64,000 bases of DNA from contig NZ_OOHJ01000006.1 of NCBI RefSeq assembly GCF_900323885.1, positions 496,001-560,000 of the forward strand, given 5' to 3'. The notes under the pieces are model-generated. The model was not told the origin of the DNA and made no database searches. It worked only from the letters and a program-made list of their open reading frames with translations. Below are positions 1-9,918 of this stretch, piece after piece. Each line of letters starts with the position of its first letter. The first letter of the stretch is position 1. The position numbers and the translations under genes are program-made. This DNA is from [Actinomadura] parvosata subsp. kistnae. GTDB lineage: Bacteria; Actinomycetota; Actinomycetes; Streptosporangiales; Streptosporangiaceae.

Positions 1-324
1 CCCGGCGGGCAGCACGCGACAAAGTCACCCCGTCCCTTCCCGGCGCGATCCAACGGATCGGTCTTCGCCGCGCCGGCCGGGCGGGCTGTGAGAGTACCTG
101 CTCGGGCATGTGACCGCTCAGGTGGCAGACGTGCGAGGCACACAACGCAAGACGACAACACCGAGCAGCAGGAGCGGCCCGATACGGAAGCAGCGTCGAG
201 ATGCCCGGGCAGACCTCGACCTGCTGACCGAGCCGCAGCCGCACAAGCGGCCGGGCACCGTCGCGGCCGGCCGCCCGACCGCGTACGACTTCCAGCCTGC
301 CGAGGCGGACGAGGACCACGAGCA

Positions 325-1230
325 CCATGGGGCAGCCGCGATCCACCTGCTCGGCCAGCTCGCTCTGGCACAGCACCATGCCGCTGCGGGGGCCGCGCAG
401 GGTTTTGTGGGTGGTGGTGGTGACGATGTGGGCGTGCGGGATCGGGTCGAAGTCGCCGGTGAAGACCTTTCCGGCGACGAGGCCGGCGAAGTGGGCCATG
501 TCCACCATGAGGGTGGCGCCGACTTCGTCGGCGATCTCCCGCATGATCCGGAAGTTGATCTTCCTGGGGTAGGCGGAGTAGCCCGCGATGAGGATGAGCG
601 GCCGGAACTCGCGGGCCTGGGCGCGCACCTGGTCGTAGTCGAGCAGGCCGGTGGCCGGGTCGGTGCCGTAGCTGGCCTGGTGGAACATCTTGCCGCTGAT
701 GTTGGGCCGGAAGCCGTGGGTCAGGTGGCCGCCGGCGTCGAGGCTCATGCCGAGCATCCGCTGGTTGCCGAGGTCGCGGCGCAGGTCTTCCCAGTCGCTG
801 TCGGACAGGTCGTTGACGTGGCGGGCTTGGGCGCGGGCCAGGGCCGGCGCTTCGACGCGCTGGGCGAGCACGGCCCAGAACGCCACCAGGTTGGCGTCGA
901 TGCCCGAGTGCGGCTGCACATAGGCGTGGGCCGCGCCGAACAGGGCGGTGGCGTGATCGGCGGCGATCTGCTCGACGGTGTCGACGTTGCGGCATCCGGC
1001 GTAGAAGCGGCGGCCGATGGTGCCTTCGGCGTACTTGTCGCTGAGCCAGTTGCCCATCGCGGCCAGGACGGCGGGGGAGGCGTAGTTCTCGCTGGCGATC
1101 AGCTTGAGGCTTCCCGCTGGTCCTGAAGTTCTTGCCGGATCGCTTCGGCGACGCGGGGTTCGGCTTGCGAGATGAGGTCCAGCGCGGCGGTGAAGGCGAG
1201 CGAGTCGGCGGGCTCAGCAGGCAGGGCCGT
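325..1230 (-). pseudogene. glyA: Serine hydroxymethyltransferase, frameshifted and 3'-truncated
   Basis: The reverse strand encodes a clear SHMT (serine + THF to glycine + methylene-THF). Visible blocks are [55 protein letters not shown] and the PLP-lysine block [12 protein letters not shown]. The first ~40 codons lie in another frame: near 1,108-1,114 one base is missing between QRE and [10 protein letters not shown]. Homology stops abruptly at DRGCPMV (about 325), where normal enzymes continue GGPLPHVMAAKA. Beyond that the frame stays open to the left edge but reads as unrelated low-complexity sequence. About 300 of ~480 residues remain, so the PLP site survives but the C-terminal domain is lost. 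No start codon can be fixed. Confidence 0.85.
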
Positions 1231-1245
1231 GATCGTGTCTCCGAG

Positions 1246-1474
1246 AGGTGGGCGAGGAACGGCAGCACGCTAGGCGGCCAGGCTTTCACACTCCGTGCCC
1301 GGTCGTGCTGCCCTGCGGGTGGGGCGGTGGCTGCGGTGGCCATGGCTCGGAGTTGGAGCTGGGGCAGTTTGTCCTGCAGTTCTACAGCGGCTTTATCGGC
1401 GTAGACCTCGATCGCTTCCCGGCCTCCACCGAGGCACCGCTGCACGGTTCGGACGCGGTAGGGCCTGGGTGACT
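1246..1474. other. Gap without an assignable gene
   Basis: The minus strand is open here and reads REAIEVYADKAAVELQDKL followed by a helical, alanine-rich stretch, so it may be the tail of a former gene. It has no start codon and matches no family I recognise. I see no promoter or repeat. Confidence 0.3.
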
Positions 1475-2071
1475 TCAGGCAAGTTCCGGCGCGCCACCAT
1501 GCTCAGGCGAGTAGTAGTGCGCGATGGACGCATACCAGGGCATCGACTGCAGGTGCCGAGGCTCCAGACGGACGCCGGTACGGTGCTCGGCAAGGGCGAG
1601 CGCGGCCTGGAGGTGGCGGTCGATGAACCCGTCGCCGGGATCCTGGTAGCCGGGGATCATGTCGAGGTACTCGCCGTCGAGAAGTTGGTCGTCCGGGTGG
1701 CGGATGGGGCTGTAACCGCGATACATGGGATCGAACCTGGCGCGCACCTGGCCGTCGACGGCGTAGAGGAAGGTGGCGTGCCAGTTGACGTTGCGCTTGA
1801 CGCTGGCGATCAGCGCACCGGCCGACAGATCGCGAACCACGTCTCGCATGATGCCCGCGTAGCCACCCCATTCGATCATGATGGATCCCCCCGATGCAGT
1901 GCCCACCTCGATGCCGCCCGGACCGATGTAGTCGGGGTCGTCCACGGCCCGCAGGCGACGCAGCACGTCCTCCGGATCAAGCGCCCTGGCGAAGGTGAAA
2001 CAGAAGCCGGAGTCGAAGCGGTAGGCGAACTCCTCCAGCCAGCGATAGTCGTCGGCCGTCACGCTGCTCAT
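1475..2071 (-). CDS. DUF6461-type protein of unknown function
   Basis: A 198-residue soluble protein without signal peptide or membrane segment. It opens with DDYRWLEEFAYRFDSGFCFT and has the LDPEDVLRRL block, then MIEWGGYAGI, VNWHATFLYAVDG and a GFIDRHLQAALALAEHRTGV helix near the C-terminus. This is the pattern of the actinobacterial DUF6461 family, which often occurs in multiple copies and has no known activity. The start at 2,071 (MSSVTADD) is preferred over the ATG two codons upstream, because the ribosome site AAAGGAG lies 6 nt before it and would abut the upstream ATG. It stands alone between two broken genes. Confidence 0.75.
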   Translation of the reverse strand: MSSVTADDYRWLEEFAYRFDSGFCFTFARALDPEDVLRRLRAVDDPDYIGPGGIEVGTASGGSIMIEWGGYAGIMRDVVRDLSAGALIASVKRNVNWHATFLYAVDGQVRARFDPMYRGYSPIRHPDDQLLDGEYLDMIPGYQDPGDGFIDRHLQAALALAEHRTGVRLEPRHLQSMPWYASIAHYYSPEHGGAPELA

Positions 2072-2293
2072 AGCCATCTCCTTTGTCGGCAGCCGCCATC
2101 ATTGCGCAACAGCTGATGGGATCACGCGGCTCTTCACGCGAACTGGACAGTCATCTGCAGTCACGGTCTGCAGTCCTGGGACCGGCAACGAGCGCATGGT
2201 CCCGGTGCGGTCTGCCGAACGAGTTCGGGACCTGACGGGCGATTCACTAAGCCGCAGCGGCATCCATGCGCGAATCCGACATCATCAGCTGCT

Positions 2294-3141
2294 GTGAAGA
2301 CGTATCTCGACACCCCTCGCCGCGAAGAGCGTGAGCTGTCGAGCGAGGAGACCGAGCTCGCACATGCCCTTCAAATCAACGCAAGAACCTCCTTCCGCGA
2401 GATCGCCGACGCCCTCGGGGTGTCCGACCAGAGCGCCGCACGCCGCTTCGCGCGACTGCGATCCGCCGGGAAGCTTCGAGTCCTGGGTCTGACTGATCCC
2501 GAACGGCTGGGGGGACTCCCGCTGGGTCGTCCGCATCCGATGCACACCCGATGCGGCCGCTTCCATTCTGGCGGCGCGGAGACCACCTGCTCAGTGCGGA
2601 CCAGCGGTCCCGGGCTGGAGGAGTCACCGCTCCTGCAGAAGCTGCCACCCACGCCCCAGGTGGTCGATGTATCGGCACACTGCCTGTTGCACGTCTTCTT
2701 CGGCCGCGACCTCGGCCCGATAACCAAGCGCGGACCGCTCACGGTGGCGCAGACAGCGGCGCTCGCCCCTCGACACACCTGAACGGGCCCCGAACGACGC
2801 GCCCCCGGTGATGTTGGACGACGGTGACCGGCACCTGCTCGACCTGCTGGCCAGGGACGGCAGAGCGGCACCCGGAGAACTGGCCGCCGCGACCGGCCTG
2901 TCCCCGTCGACCGTGCGCCGCCGCATCACCGAACTTGCCACACACCCCGGGGTGGCCGTCGCCGCCGCCGTGACCGGCGACACCAACCTCTACGCCAGCA
3001 TCGACGTCGCGACCGCACAGGTCTTCTACCACTACCTCACCGCATCGGGTGTCCGCCTTGCCCGGTCTGCGCCACGCGGCGACCGCACCCATCCACCGCA
3101 CCCTGAAAGGCCCCGGCCCCTACCTCCCGGCTGGGGCATGA
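2294..3141 (+). pseudogene. Lrp/AsnC-family transcription regulator, degraded
   Basis: A tandem Lrp-type regulator can be traced only by changing frame. The first helix-turn-helix is intact: ELAHALQINARTSFREIADA with GVSDQSAARRFARLRSAGKL. The reading frame then breaks near 2,515; the expected continuation VVRIRCTPDAAASI is visible in another frame. The segment LLQKLPPTPQVVDVSAHCLL and the second helix-turn-helix DDGDRHLLDLLARDGRAAPG follow after another shift. The last shift, near 3,050, leads into ALPGLRHAATAPIHRTLKG and a stop at 3,139-3,141. At least three indels plus lost sequence in the middle mean no functional product is expected. Confidence 0.75.
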
Positions 3142-3309
3142 ATCTATCGCCGGAGCCCTGAGCAGGACAAAGACGGCGGGGTAGAGCCTGCCGTTGAGCC
3201 GACAGTGGTCGATCATCGGTGACCGGGGGCACGTGGAGGTCGCGTTCCGGCGGCGGGACGGCTCCCGGCGGTCGCGCGGGCGCTGCACGTTTCGGCAGGT
3301 CAGCGTGAT

Positions 3310-5351
3310 TCACGCGGGTTCCAGGAAGGCGCGGAGCTCGTCGGCCTCCGGGACGCCGAGTTCGGCGTACAGGGCCAGGGCCAGGTGGCCGTGCTCGCCG
3401 GCCTGTTCGGGGTGGCCGAGGGCGAGGTGGGCGCGGGCCAGCCCGTCGTGCGCGCGGGCCTGCTCCGGGCGGTTGCGGGTGCGGTCGGCCAGGGCGAGCG
3501 CGGCCGTGTGCTCCTCGATCGCGCGGGCCGGATCGTCCGCCGCCTCGGCCAGGCCGTTGAGCGCCGCGGCCTCGTCGGCGGGGTTGCCCAGCTCGCGGTA
3601 GAGGGCGGCGGCCTGCTGGTGGCGGCGCGGGCCTGGGCCGGCTCGCCCTGGCGGCGCAGGACGACGCCGAGGTGGTCGAGGGTGGCCGCCTCTCCCGCCG
3701 GGTTGCCGACCTTGCGGTGGAGGGCGAGGGCCAGGTCGAGGTGGCGGCGGGCCTCCTCGGCACGGCCCGCCCGGTCCAGGGTGAGGGCGAGGATGCCGAG
3801 GACGTGCGCCTCGCCCCAGGTGTCGGCGCCGATGCGGGACAGGTCGAGCGCCTGCTTGAGGTACTGCTCAGCCTCCACGTCCCGTCGCCTGCGCAGGGCC
3901 ACGTTGCCCAGCGTGAGCAGCGCCCTGGCCCGCTCGTACGCCTCCTCGCACGCGTCGAGGGCCTGGTGGGCGTGCTCCTCGGCCCGCTCGTACTCGCCCA
4001 GCCGCCAGTACGTCCACGCCAGGTCGGTCAGCGCCCGCGCCTGGACCTCGCGGTCGCCGAGCTTGCGGCTGCGCTGGAGCGCCAGGGTGTGCAGGGTGAG
4101 CGCGTCGTCGTGGTGGGCCTGCCGGTCCAGGTACGGGCGCATGGTCAGGGCGAGCATGCCCAGGCAGATCTCGGGGCCGTGGACGGCGGTGGCGATGATG
4201 TTCGCGCGTTCGGCGTCCAGCCAGGCGCTCGCCTCGGCGGCGTCGCGCAGGGGCGCGACCGGGGTCGCGGGCTGGGGGATGCCCTCGCGCTGGGCGAGGC
4301 TGTGCGGGAAGAGCCGGTCCATCGCCGCGCGGGAGCGGTGCAGGTAGTACGCGAGCAGCCGCATGACCGCGCCGTCGTCCTCGGCGAGGCTGCGGGCGTG
4401 CTCGCGGAGCAGGTCGTGGAAGGTGTAGCGGCCGGGCTCGCGTTGCAGCAGCATGTGGGCGTCGAGGAGCCCTTCGAGCAGTTCCTCGGCCTCGTCCTCG
4501 TCGATCCCGGCCAGGGCCGCCGCGCCGCAGGCGTCGATGTCGCGGCCGGGCACCAGGCCGAGCAGGCGGAACATGCGCTGCTCCGCCTCGTCGAGCTGCT
4601 CGTACGACAGGGCGAAGGCGGCCGACACGCCGTTCAGCAGCCGCCGGTGGTCGTTCAGCCGGCCGGCCAGGTACGCCACGGTCCAGCTCGGGCGGTGCTG
4701 GAGGCGGGCGGCCGAGATCCGCAGGGCGAGCGGCAGGTGCCCGCACAGCTGCAGCACCTCGCGGACGGCGTCCGGCTCCTGCCGGGCGCGCTCGCCCACG
4801 ATGCGTTCGAACAGCTCTTGCGCGTCGCGCTCCGCCAGCACGTCGACCGACAGCGCGTGGGCTCCGTCCAGGCCGACGAGCCGCCGTCTGCTGGTGATCA
4901 GGACGAGGGTGTCGGAGCGGCCCGGCAGCAAGGGGCGTACGTGGTCGGCGTCGCGCGCGTTGTCCAGGACGGCCAGCACGCGACGCCCGGCCAGCTCGGC
5001 CCGCCAGAGCGCGCCCCGCTCGGCCGTCGTGACCGGGATGCGGTCGGCGGGCACCCCGAGCTGCCGCAGCAGCGCCTCCAGCGCGGCGGCCGGGTCGATC
5101 GGCTCCCGGCCTGCGGTGTGGGACTGGAGGTCGAGGAAGAGCTGCCCGTCCGGATAGCGTTCGGCCAGCCGGTGGGCGACGTGCACGGCGAGCGTGGTCT
5201 TGCCGATGCCCGCCATGCCGTCGATCGTGATGACGCCCGGTTCGTGGTGCTCGGCCACGAGCCGCTCCAGCTCGACGGCCCTTCCGGAGAAGTCGGGAAT
5301 GTCGTACGGAAGGAAGGCCGAGCGGCGAGACGGCTGAGCGGCGGTGATCAA
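3310..5351 (-). pseudogene. AfsR-like regulator, NB-ARC and TPR half (frameshifted)
   Basis: The ATPase and sensor half of an AfsR-type regulator. If translated from the TTG at 5,351, the P-loop GMAGIGKTTLA sits near residues 45-55, the Walker B strand RRVLAVLDNAR near 125, then the NB-ARC motifs LVLITSRRRL and CGHLPLALRI, followed by TPR repeats from about residue 400. The last ~110 codons of the open frame are arginine/proline-rich shadow sequence. The true TPR continuation (QQAAALYRELGNPADEAAAL) resumes in another frame after an indel near 3,620 and ends RAFLEPA-stop at 3,310. Together with the SARP half this would make a ~960-residue SARP-NB-ARC-TPR protein. Confidence 0.75.
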
Positions 5352-6214
5352 CCCCGCCGGCCAGGCGCGCGGCCCCGCGACGGAGGCGACCGGCCCCGCA
5401 GGGGAGGCGCCCGGCCCGCAGGGGAGGCGCCCGAGCCCGCCGGGACGGCCACCGCCCCGGCCGCGGAAGCGCTCTGACCCACGAAGGAGGCCGGGGCGGC
5501 GGGCAGGCGCAGGGACGGGTCGTCCTTGAGGACGGCCTGCTCCAGCTCGGTGAAAGCGTGGCCGGGGTCGAGGCCCTGTTCGTCGGCGAGGGCCGTGCGG
5601 TAGGCGCGGGCCGCGGCCAGGGCGTCGGCCTGGCGGCCGGCCCGGTGCAGGGCCAGGACGAGATGGCCGGTGAGCTTCTCGCGCAGCGGGTACGCGCTCA
5701 CCTGCGCGGCCAGCTCGTCGAGCAGCTCCGCGTGCCGCCCGGCGGCCAGCTCACCCTCCACCAGCCGCTCGTACGCCGACAGCCGCCGCTCGTTCCACAA
5801 CTCCCTGAGCCCGGCGACGTAATGCGCGTGCACCCCCTCCAGCGCCTCACCACTCCACAGCCCCAGCGCCTCGCGCAGTGCCCCTGCCGCCACCAGCTCG
5901 GTGAACTCCTGCGCGTCCACCTGCCCCGGCTCGGGCCGCGCCACGTAGCCGCCGGCCCGGGTCTCCAGCAGCCCCTCGGCGCCCGCGCCGCGCAGCGCCT
6001 TGCGGATGGCGGTGATCGAGGCGTGGATCTGCGAGCGGGCGGTGTCCGGCATGTCGTAACCCCACATCGCCTCGATCAGCCGCTCGATGCTGATCACCCG
6101 GCCCGCGTTGAGCAGGAGGTAGGCCAGGACGGCCCGGTGACGTGGGGCGATGCTCGGGACCGGCGTGCCGCCGAGGGTCAGCTGCACGGGTCCGAGCAGA
6201 GAGAAGCGCAGCAT
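5348..6214 (-). pseudogene. AfsR-like regulator, SARP DNA-binding and BTAD half
   Basis: The N-terminal half of an AfsR-like activator. It opens MLRFSLLGPVQLTLGG with an OmpR-type winged helix (residues ~15-90) including HRAVLAYLLLNAGRV and SQIHASITAIRKALR. A BTAD all-helical domain follows, with ALREALGLWSGEALEGV and HAELLDELAAQVSAYPLREK. The frame runs into a low-complexity linker and stops at 5,348. In the next frame the linker continues without interruption into the NB-ARC half. ATG 6,214 is the usual SARP start; an ATG at 6,226 is possible. It is divergent from the AhpD-like gene at 6,312, which it may control. An independent short SARP is possible, but the linker repeat argues for a split fusion protein. 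Confidence 0.75.
5390..5430. repeat. Tandem repeat in the SARP/NB-ARC linker with a 1-nt slip
   Basis: Two adjacent copies: 21 nt at 5,390-5,410 and 20 nt at 5,411-5,430, identical except that the second has lost one C of a CCCC run. Restoring that base makes the two regulator halves one frame (linker A-S-P-A-G-P-...). Confidence 0.85.
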
Positions 6215-6311
6215 CGTGACCCCCATCTCCGGCACATCGTGGACGCATAGCGAATGTATCAATCCGGACGTCCATCCTGATCTCACGCGAAGCACGACAG
6301 AGGAGACAACG

Positions 6312-6764
6312 ATGGAAGCCCGGATGAAGAACCCCGCCACGGTCATCCCCGCCGCGATGAAGCCGATCATGGAGCTGATGAAGGCCGCCCAGTCGCAGGG
6401 CCTGCCCCAGGAGCTCATGGAGATGATCCACCTGCGGGTCAGCCAGATCAACGGCTGCAGCTTCTGCGTGGACGCGGGCCTGAAGAACCTGCGCAAGCTC
6501 GGCATCACCGACGAGCGCCTCGGCCTGATCGCGGCCTGGCGCGAGGCCCCGTACTACACCGACGCCGAGCGGGCCGCGCTGGCGCTGGCCGAGTGCGCGA
6601 CCCGGCTGGCCGACCGCACCGACGCCGTGCCGGACGAGATCTGGGACGAGGCCGCGGACCACTTCGACGAGAAGCAGCTCGCCTCGATCCTGCTGATGAC
6701 CGCCACCACGAACCTCTTCAACCGCCTCAACGCCCCGATCCGCCAGGTCGCCGGCAGCTGGTAA
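6312..6764 (+). CDS. Carboxymuconolactone decarboxylase / AhpD-like protein
   Basis: A 150-residue helical protein of the AhpD/CMD superfamily, whose members use a CxxC pair as peroxidase or thiol-disulfide centre. The redox pair is seen in INGCSFCVDAG (Cys49 and Cys52). The histidine normally four residues after the second cysteine is Gly56 here, so classical AhpD proton relay is doubtful. The downstream helices ALALAECATRLADR and ILLMTATTNLFNRLN are typical. The ATG at 6,312 follows GAGGAGA with good spacing. It starts a two-gene unit with the gene at 6,800 and is divergent from the SARP half-gene, suggesting an oxidative or catabolic module. Confidence 0.85.
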   Translation: MEARMKNPATVIPAAMKPIMELMKAAQSQGLPQELMEMIHLRVSQINGCSFCVDAGLKNLRKLGITDERLGLIAAWREAPYYTDAERAALALAECATRLADRTDAVPDEIWDEAADHFDEKQLASILLMTATTNLFNRLNAPIRQVAGSW

Positions 6765-6799
6765 TCGACGCACACACCCACGAAAGGGAGACGACTGAC

Positions 6800-7090
6800 A
6801 TGTCCGCCGTACGCTCGCACCGCTACTCCGTCGCCGACGCCGACCTGGAGGAGTTCCTGGCCCGCCGCGCCTCCCTCATCGCCACCGTACGGGAGCGGCA
6901 CCCCGGGCTCACCCGTACCGTGCTGATCCGGCTGGAGGACGGCACCTACACCGACACCTGGCACTGGGAGGACGCCGGGCAGATGGGCGCGGCGTTCGCC
7001 GCCATCGCCACCTTCGCCGAGGCGCCGCTGACCATGGCCCTCACCAAGGACGCCACCGCCCAGAACGGTCAGGTCGTGGACGAACGCTGA
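6800..7090 (+). CDS. Small ABM-like (ferredoxin-fold) protein
   Basis: A 96-residue protein starting MSAVRSHRYSVADADLEEFL, preceded by AAAGGGAG 35 nt after the AhpD-like gene. The order RASLIATVRERHPGLTRTVL, then LEDGTYTDTWHWED and an A-rich helix, fits the dimeric alpha/beta barrel of antibiotic-biosynthesis monooxygenases and related small proteins. No catalytic residue can be assigned, so the function is open. It is probably co-transcribed with the AhpD-like gene. Its last 22 nt overlap the convergent AraC gene. Confidence 0.7.
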   Translation: MSAVRSHRYSVADADLEEFLARRASLIATVRERHPGLTRTVLIRLEDGTYTDTWHWEDAGQMGAAFAAIATFAEAPLTMALTKDATAQNGQVVDER

Positions 7091-8016
7091 GCCTCCGACG
7101 GCGTGCGCCCGCGAGCACGCTTGAACGCGACGCTGAACGCGAAAGAATCCCCGTAGCCCACCTCGCGCGCCACCGAGGCGACGCTCCTGCGGGGATCGCG
7201 GAGCAGGTCGGCGGCCAGGGTCATGCGCCAGTCGGTGAGGTAGCCGAGCGGCGGCCGGCCGACCAGGGCGGTGAAGCGCTGGGCGAAGGCGGCCCTGGAC
7301 AGGCCCACCTTCGCCGCCAGCGAGGCCACCGTCCACCGATGCGCGGGCTCCTCGTGCAGCAGGCGCAGCGCCTCGCCGATCGCCGGGTCGCTCAACGCCC
7401 GGTACCAGGCGGGCGGCGTCGCCTCCGGCCTGGTGCACCAGGCCCGCAGCGCGATCACGAGGACCAGGTCCAGCAGGCGGGCGAGCACGGCGTCCTGTCC
7501 CGGCTCGCCGCTGGCGGCCTCGGTGGAGAGCAGGTCGAGCGTCACCCGGGTACGCGGCCCGGCCGGCACGACGGCCAGCGGGGGAAGCAGCTCCAGCAGG
7601 CGGGACGCCACGTCGCCGCGCAGGTCGTACGCACCGCGCAGCATGACGGTGGCGCCGGGCCCCGCACCGGACAGGCGCGTGCCGAACGTGCGGGGGGCCG
7701 GTGCCGGGACGTCGTCCACGGGCGCGCCGGTGGGCAGGAACTTGCGGCCGTCGCGGATGACGTACTGGGGCGGGGTCGCGGGGTCGTCCGCGATCGTGTA
7801 GCCGCCGGGAGCGGTGATGAGCGCGATGTCACCCGGGCACAGCCGGGTGGGAGGACCGTCCGCGAGCCGGATCACGGCCCGCCCGCCCAGCGTGGCCGCG
7901 ACCGTGAGGGGCGGCGCGTCGGCGTACGTGATCGCCCACGGCGGCGGCTGGATCAGCTGCCGGACGACGGCGTTCTGCGCGCGGGCACGGTGCAGCAGAT
8001 CGGTGAGCACGTCCAC
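7069..8016 (-). CDS. AraC-family transcription regulator (cupin type)
   Basis: A 315-residue regulator. The N-terminal ~200 residues form a cupin-like ligand domain (VRQLIQPPPWAITYADAPPL, PGDIALITAPGGY). The C-terminal ~100 residues hold the two AraC helix-turn-helix motifs: TVASLAAKVGLSRAAFAQRF and SVASVAREVGYGDSFAFSVA, with the classic FKRARGRTPSEAQ ending. Homologues usually regulate neighbouring dehydrogenase or oxidoreductase genes. The divergent SDR at 8,099 with an 82-bp shared promoter region is the obvious target. Confidence 0.9.
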   Translation of the reverse strand: MDVLTDLLHRARAQNAVVRQLIQPPPWAITYADAPPLTVAATLGGRAVIRLADGPPTRLCPGDIALITAPGGYTIADDPATPPQYVIRDGRKFLPTGAPVDDVPAPAPRTFGTRLSGAGPGATVMLRGAYDLRGDVASRLLELLPPLAVVPAGPRTRVTLDLLSTEAASGEPGQDAVLARLLDLVLVIALRAWCTRPEATPPAWYRALSDPAIGEALRLLHEEPAHRWTVASLAAKVGLSRAAFAQRFTALVGRPPLGYLTDWRMTLAADLLRDPRRSVASVAREVGYGDSFAFSVAFKRARGRTPSEAQRSSTT

Positions 8017-8098
8017 CCGCCCAACCTAGACGATCGCAAAGGCATCGCAGACTTTCTCCCATGGATCATCTGCCGGCCGGTGCGGTTCGCTGAGTGTC

Positions 8099-8812
8099 AT
8101 GACGAAATCCATCGCAGTCTTCGGAACCGGTCCCGGCGTCGGGCAGGCGGTCGCCCGCCGCTACGGCAAGGAGGGGTACGAGGTCGTCCTCGTCGCCCGC
8201 CGCCGCGAGCGTCTGGAGTCCCTGGCAGGAGAGCTGGCCGCCGACGGCGTCACCGCCCACGTGATCACCGGCGACCTCGACCGGAGCGACACCGTCCCCG
8301 CGCTCGCCGGCCGGATCAGGGAGAAGGTGGGCGACCCCACAGCGTTCTACTACGGCCCGGCCCCCGCGGAGCCGGCCTTCGTACCCGCCACCCGGCTCAC
8401 CCGCGAGCTGATCCTGGACCGGCTGCCGATCACCCTCTACACGCTCATGGGCCTGGTCGGCGAGTTCCTGCCGGCCATGATCGAGCGCGGCGACGGCGCC
8501 GTCCTCAGCGCCCAGGGGGCCGCCGCCGTCCACGGCCGCCCGCACATGAGCGGCTGGCCCACGATCCTGGCCGCGCAGCGGAACTACCTGCAGTCGCTGG
8601 CGGCCGAGGTGACAGGCCAGGGCGTGTACGTCGGCCTGCTCTACATCGGCGCCCGCATCCTGGGCACCCCCTTCGAGGAGGACTACCAGCGACGGCTGGC
8701 CCAGGGCGAGCCCATGCCGGACATGCCCGCAGCCGACCCCGTCGAGCTGGCGGACCTCCTGTGGGACATGCACGCCACGCGGTCCAGGCTCGAGGCCCAC
8801 GTCCCCGCCTGA
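8099..8812 (+). CDS. Short-chain dehydrogenase-like protein lacking the YxxxK pair
   Basis: A 237-residue Rossmann protein with an N-terminal nucleotide site FGTGPGVGQAVARRYGKEGY and the strand YEVVLVARRRERLE. Where classical SDRs carry Ser-Tyr-xxx-Lys, this protein reads HMSGWPTILAAQRNYLQSLA, so the catalytic Tyr and Lys are not in place and ordinary dehydrogenase chemistry is doubtful. Similar divergent SDRs occur next to AraC regulators. It is divergently transcribed from such a gene. It could be a reductase using other residues or a binding protein. Confidence 0.8.
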   Translation: MTKSIAVFGTGPGVGQAVARRYGKEGYEVVLVARRRERLESLAGELAADGVTAHVITGDLDRSDTVPALAGRIREKVGDPTAFYYGPAPAEPAFVPATRLTRELILDRLPITLYTLMGLVGEFLPAMIERGDGAVLSAQGAAAVHGRPHMSGWPTILAAQRNYLQSLAAEVTGQGVYVGLLYIGARILGTPFEEDYQRRLAQGEPMPDMPAADPVELADLLWDMHATRSRLEAHVPA

Positions 8813-8814
8813 AG

Positions 8815-9248
8815 AAGGCTCGTCCGGAAGCGCACCGGCTGATCGCTGGAAAGCGGGACACCACGCGACGCGCGTGGCCGACGTCCGGGCCCGATGCCGG
8901 ACACCCGCGAGGGCGAGCACCGGCACGACCGCCTCGGGCCCGTACGCGACCGCCGCCATCGCGCCCAGCGACAGCGCGTCCAGCCCGCCGGCTACAGACA
9001 GGCGATGCATTTCTGACGCCAACAGCGCGAATAACTACGCGAAATGTACGACGGCGCAGATGCGTTCGACGGCGGCATCGCCGTGAGCCGTGGAGATCGC
9101 CTTCGATGGCCACGTCTGCCTGTCGTGCGCCGAAGTCGCCGGCCCTCGCCGCGATGTCCGGCTTCGACGCTGCCGCCCTGGTCGCCGCGTGAACGACACG
9201 ATGCAAACCCCGGCCCGGCATCTTCTCCGCTGGGTAACCTCTGACGAC
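8815..9248. other. Gap holding only a permease scrap
   Basis: Apart from the APC-permease fragment on the minus strand, these ~430 bases contain no gene, RNA or repeat I can support. Confidence 0.5.
8890..9013 (-). pseudogene. APC-superfamily permease, N-terminal fragment
   Basis: The minus strand reads GGLDALSLGAMAAVAYGPEA followed by a hydrophobic valine/leucine stretch. This is the first membrane helix of amino-acid/polyamine/organocation permeases, where the form ALSLGAMSSVAYGPEAIV is usual. Homology ends after ~40 codons in VRHRARTSATR. No other part of a permease is nearby, so it is a deletion remnant. Confidence 0.6.
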
Positions 9249-9755
9249 ATGCGCAGGATCGCCGTCATCGGCTGCGGCGGCAGTGGCAAGACCACCGTGG
9301 GGCGCCGGCTCGCCGCTCTCCTCGACGTCCCTATGATCCACCTCGACGCCGTGTACTACGACGCCGACTGGAATCCGCTGCCGCCGGAGGAGTTCGCCGC
9401 CATCCAGGAGAAGCTCGTCGCCGAGCCCCGATGGGTGATCGACGGCAACTTCGCCTCCACCCTGCACATCCGGCTGGCGAACGCCGACACGGTGATCTTC
9501 CTCGACATCCCCCCACTCGTGTGCCTGTGGGGCATCCTCCAGCGCCGCCGGCGCTACCGCGGCGGCCAGCACGCCGAGCAAGGCGTGTACGACCGCATCC
9601 ACTGGGGCTTCATCACCTACGTCCTCGGCTACCGACGCCGGATGCGGCCCAAGGTCCGCGCCCTCATCGCCGAGCACGCCACCCACGCCCGCGTCATCAC
9701 CTTGACCAGCCGCCGAGCCGCCCGCCGCTTCCTGGCCGGGCTCCCCGGCACGTAG
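9249..9755 (+). CDS. P-loop NTPase, topology-modulation/adenylate-kinase-like
   Basis: A 168-residue nucleotide-binding protein starting [20 protein letters not shown], a textbook Walker A. It continues [19 protein letters not shown] and [19 protein letters not shown], which is the pattern of the FlaR/topology-modulation family of small kinase-like ATPases. [16 protein letters not shown] and [13 protein letters not shown] complete the lid and C-terminal parts. Substrate unknown. The ATG at 9,249 is chosen because the P-loop strand should begin at once; upstream in-frame starts add no homologous sequence. Confidence 0.85.
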   Translation: MRRIAVIGCGGSGKTTVGRRLAALLDVPMIHLDAVYYDADWNPLPPEEFAAIQEKLVAEPRWVIDGNFASTLHIRLANADTVIFLDIPPLVCLWGILQRRRRYRGGQHAEQGVYDRIHWGFITYVLGYRRRMRPKVRALIAEHATHARVITLTSRRAARRFLAGLPGT

Positions 9756-9918
9756 ACGTGCGATCCCTGGTCGGTCAGGCCCGATCGGGTAGCGGTACTC
9801 CTCCCGTGCCCCGCGCGGCGGGCGTTTGAGCGGCGTATCAACGGCGTTGGACAGCCGTTTCAGACCGCCGGGGCAGCCTGATCCGTGATGGACGCAGGGA
9901 GCACCCGGAAGGTGTGGA

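Noticed and set aside
5390..5430. Programmed ribosomal frameshifting between SARP and NB-ARC
   Set aside because: The linker shows no slippery heptamer or downstream structure; a one-base loss in a tandem repeat explains it better.
3672..5477. A 601-codon forward open frame across the AfsR-like gene
   Set aside because: Antisense shadow; NB-ARC and TPR motifs lie on the minus strand.
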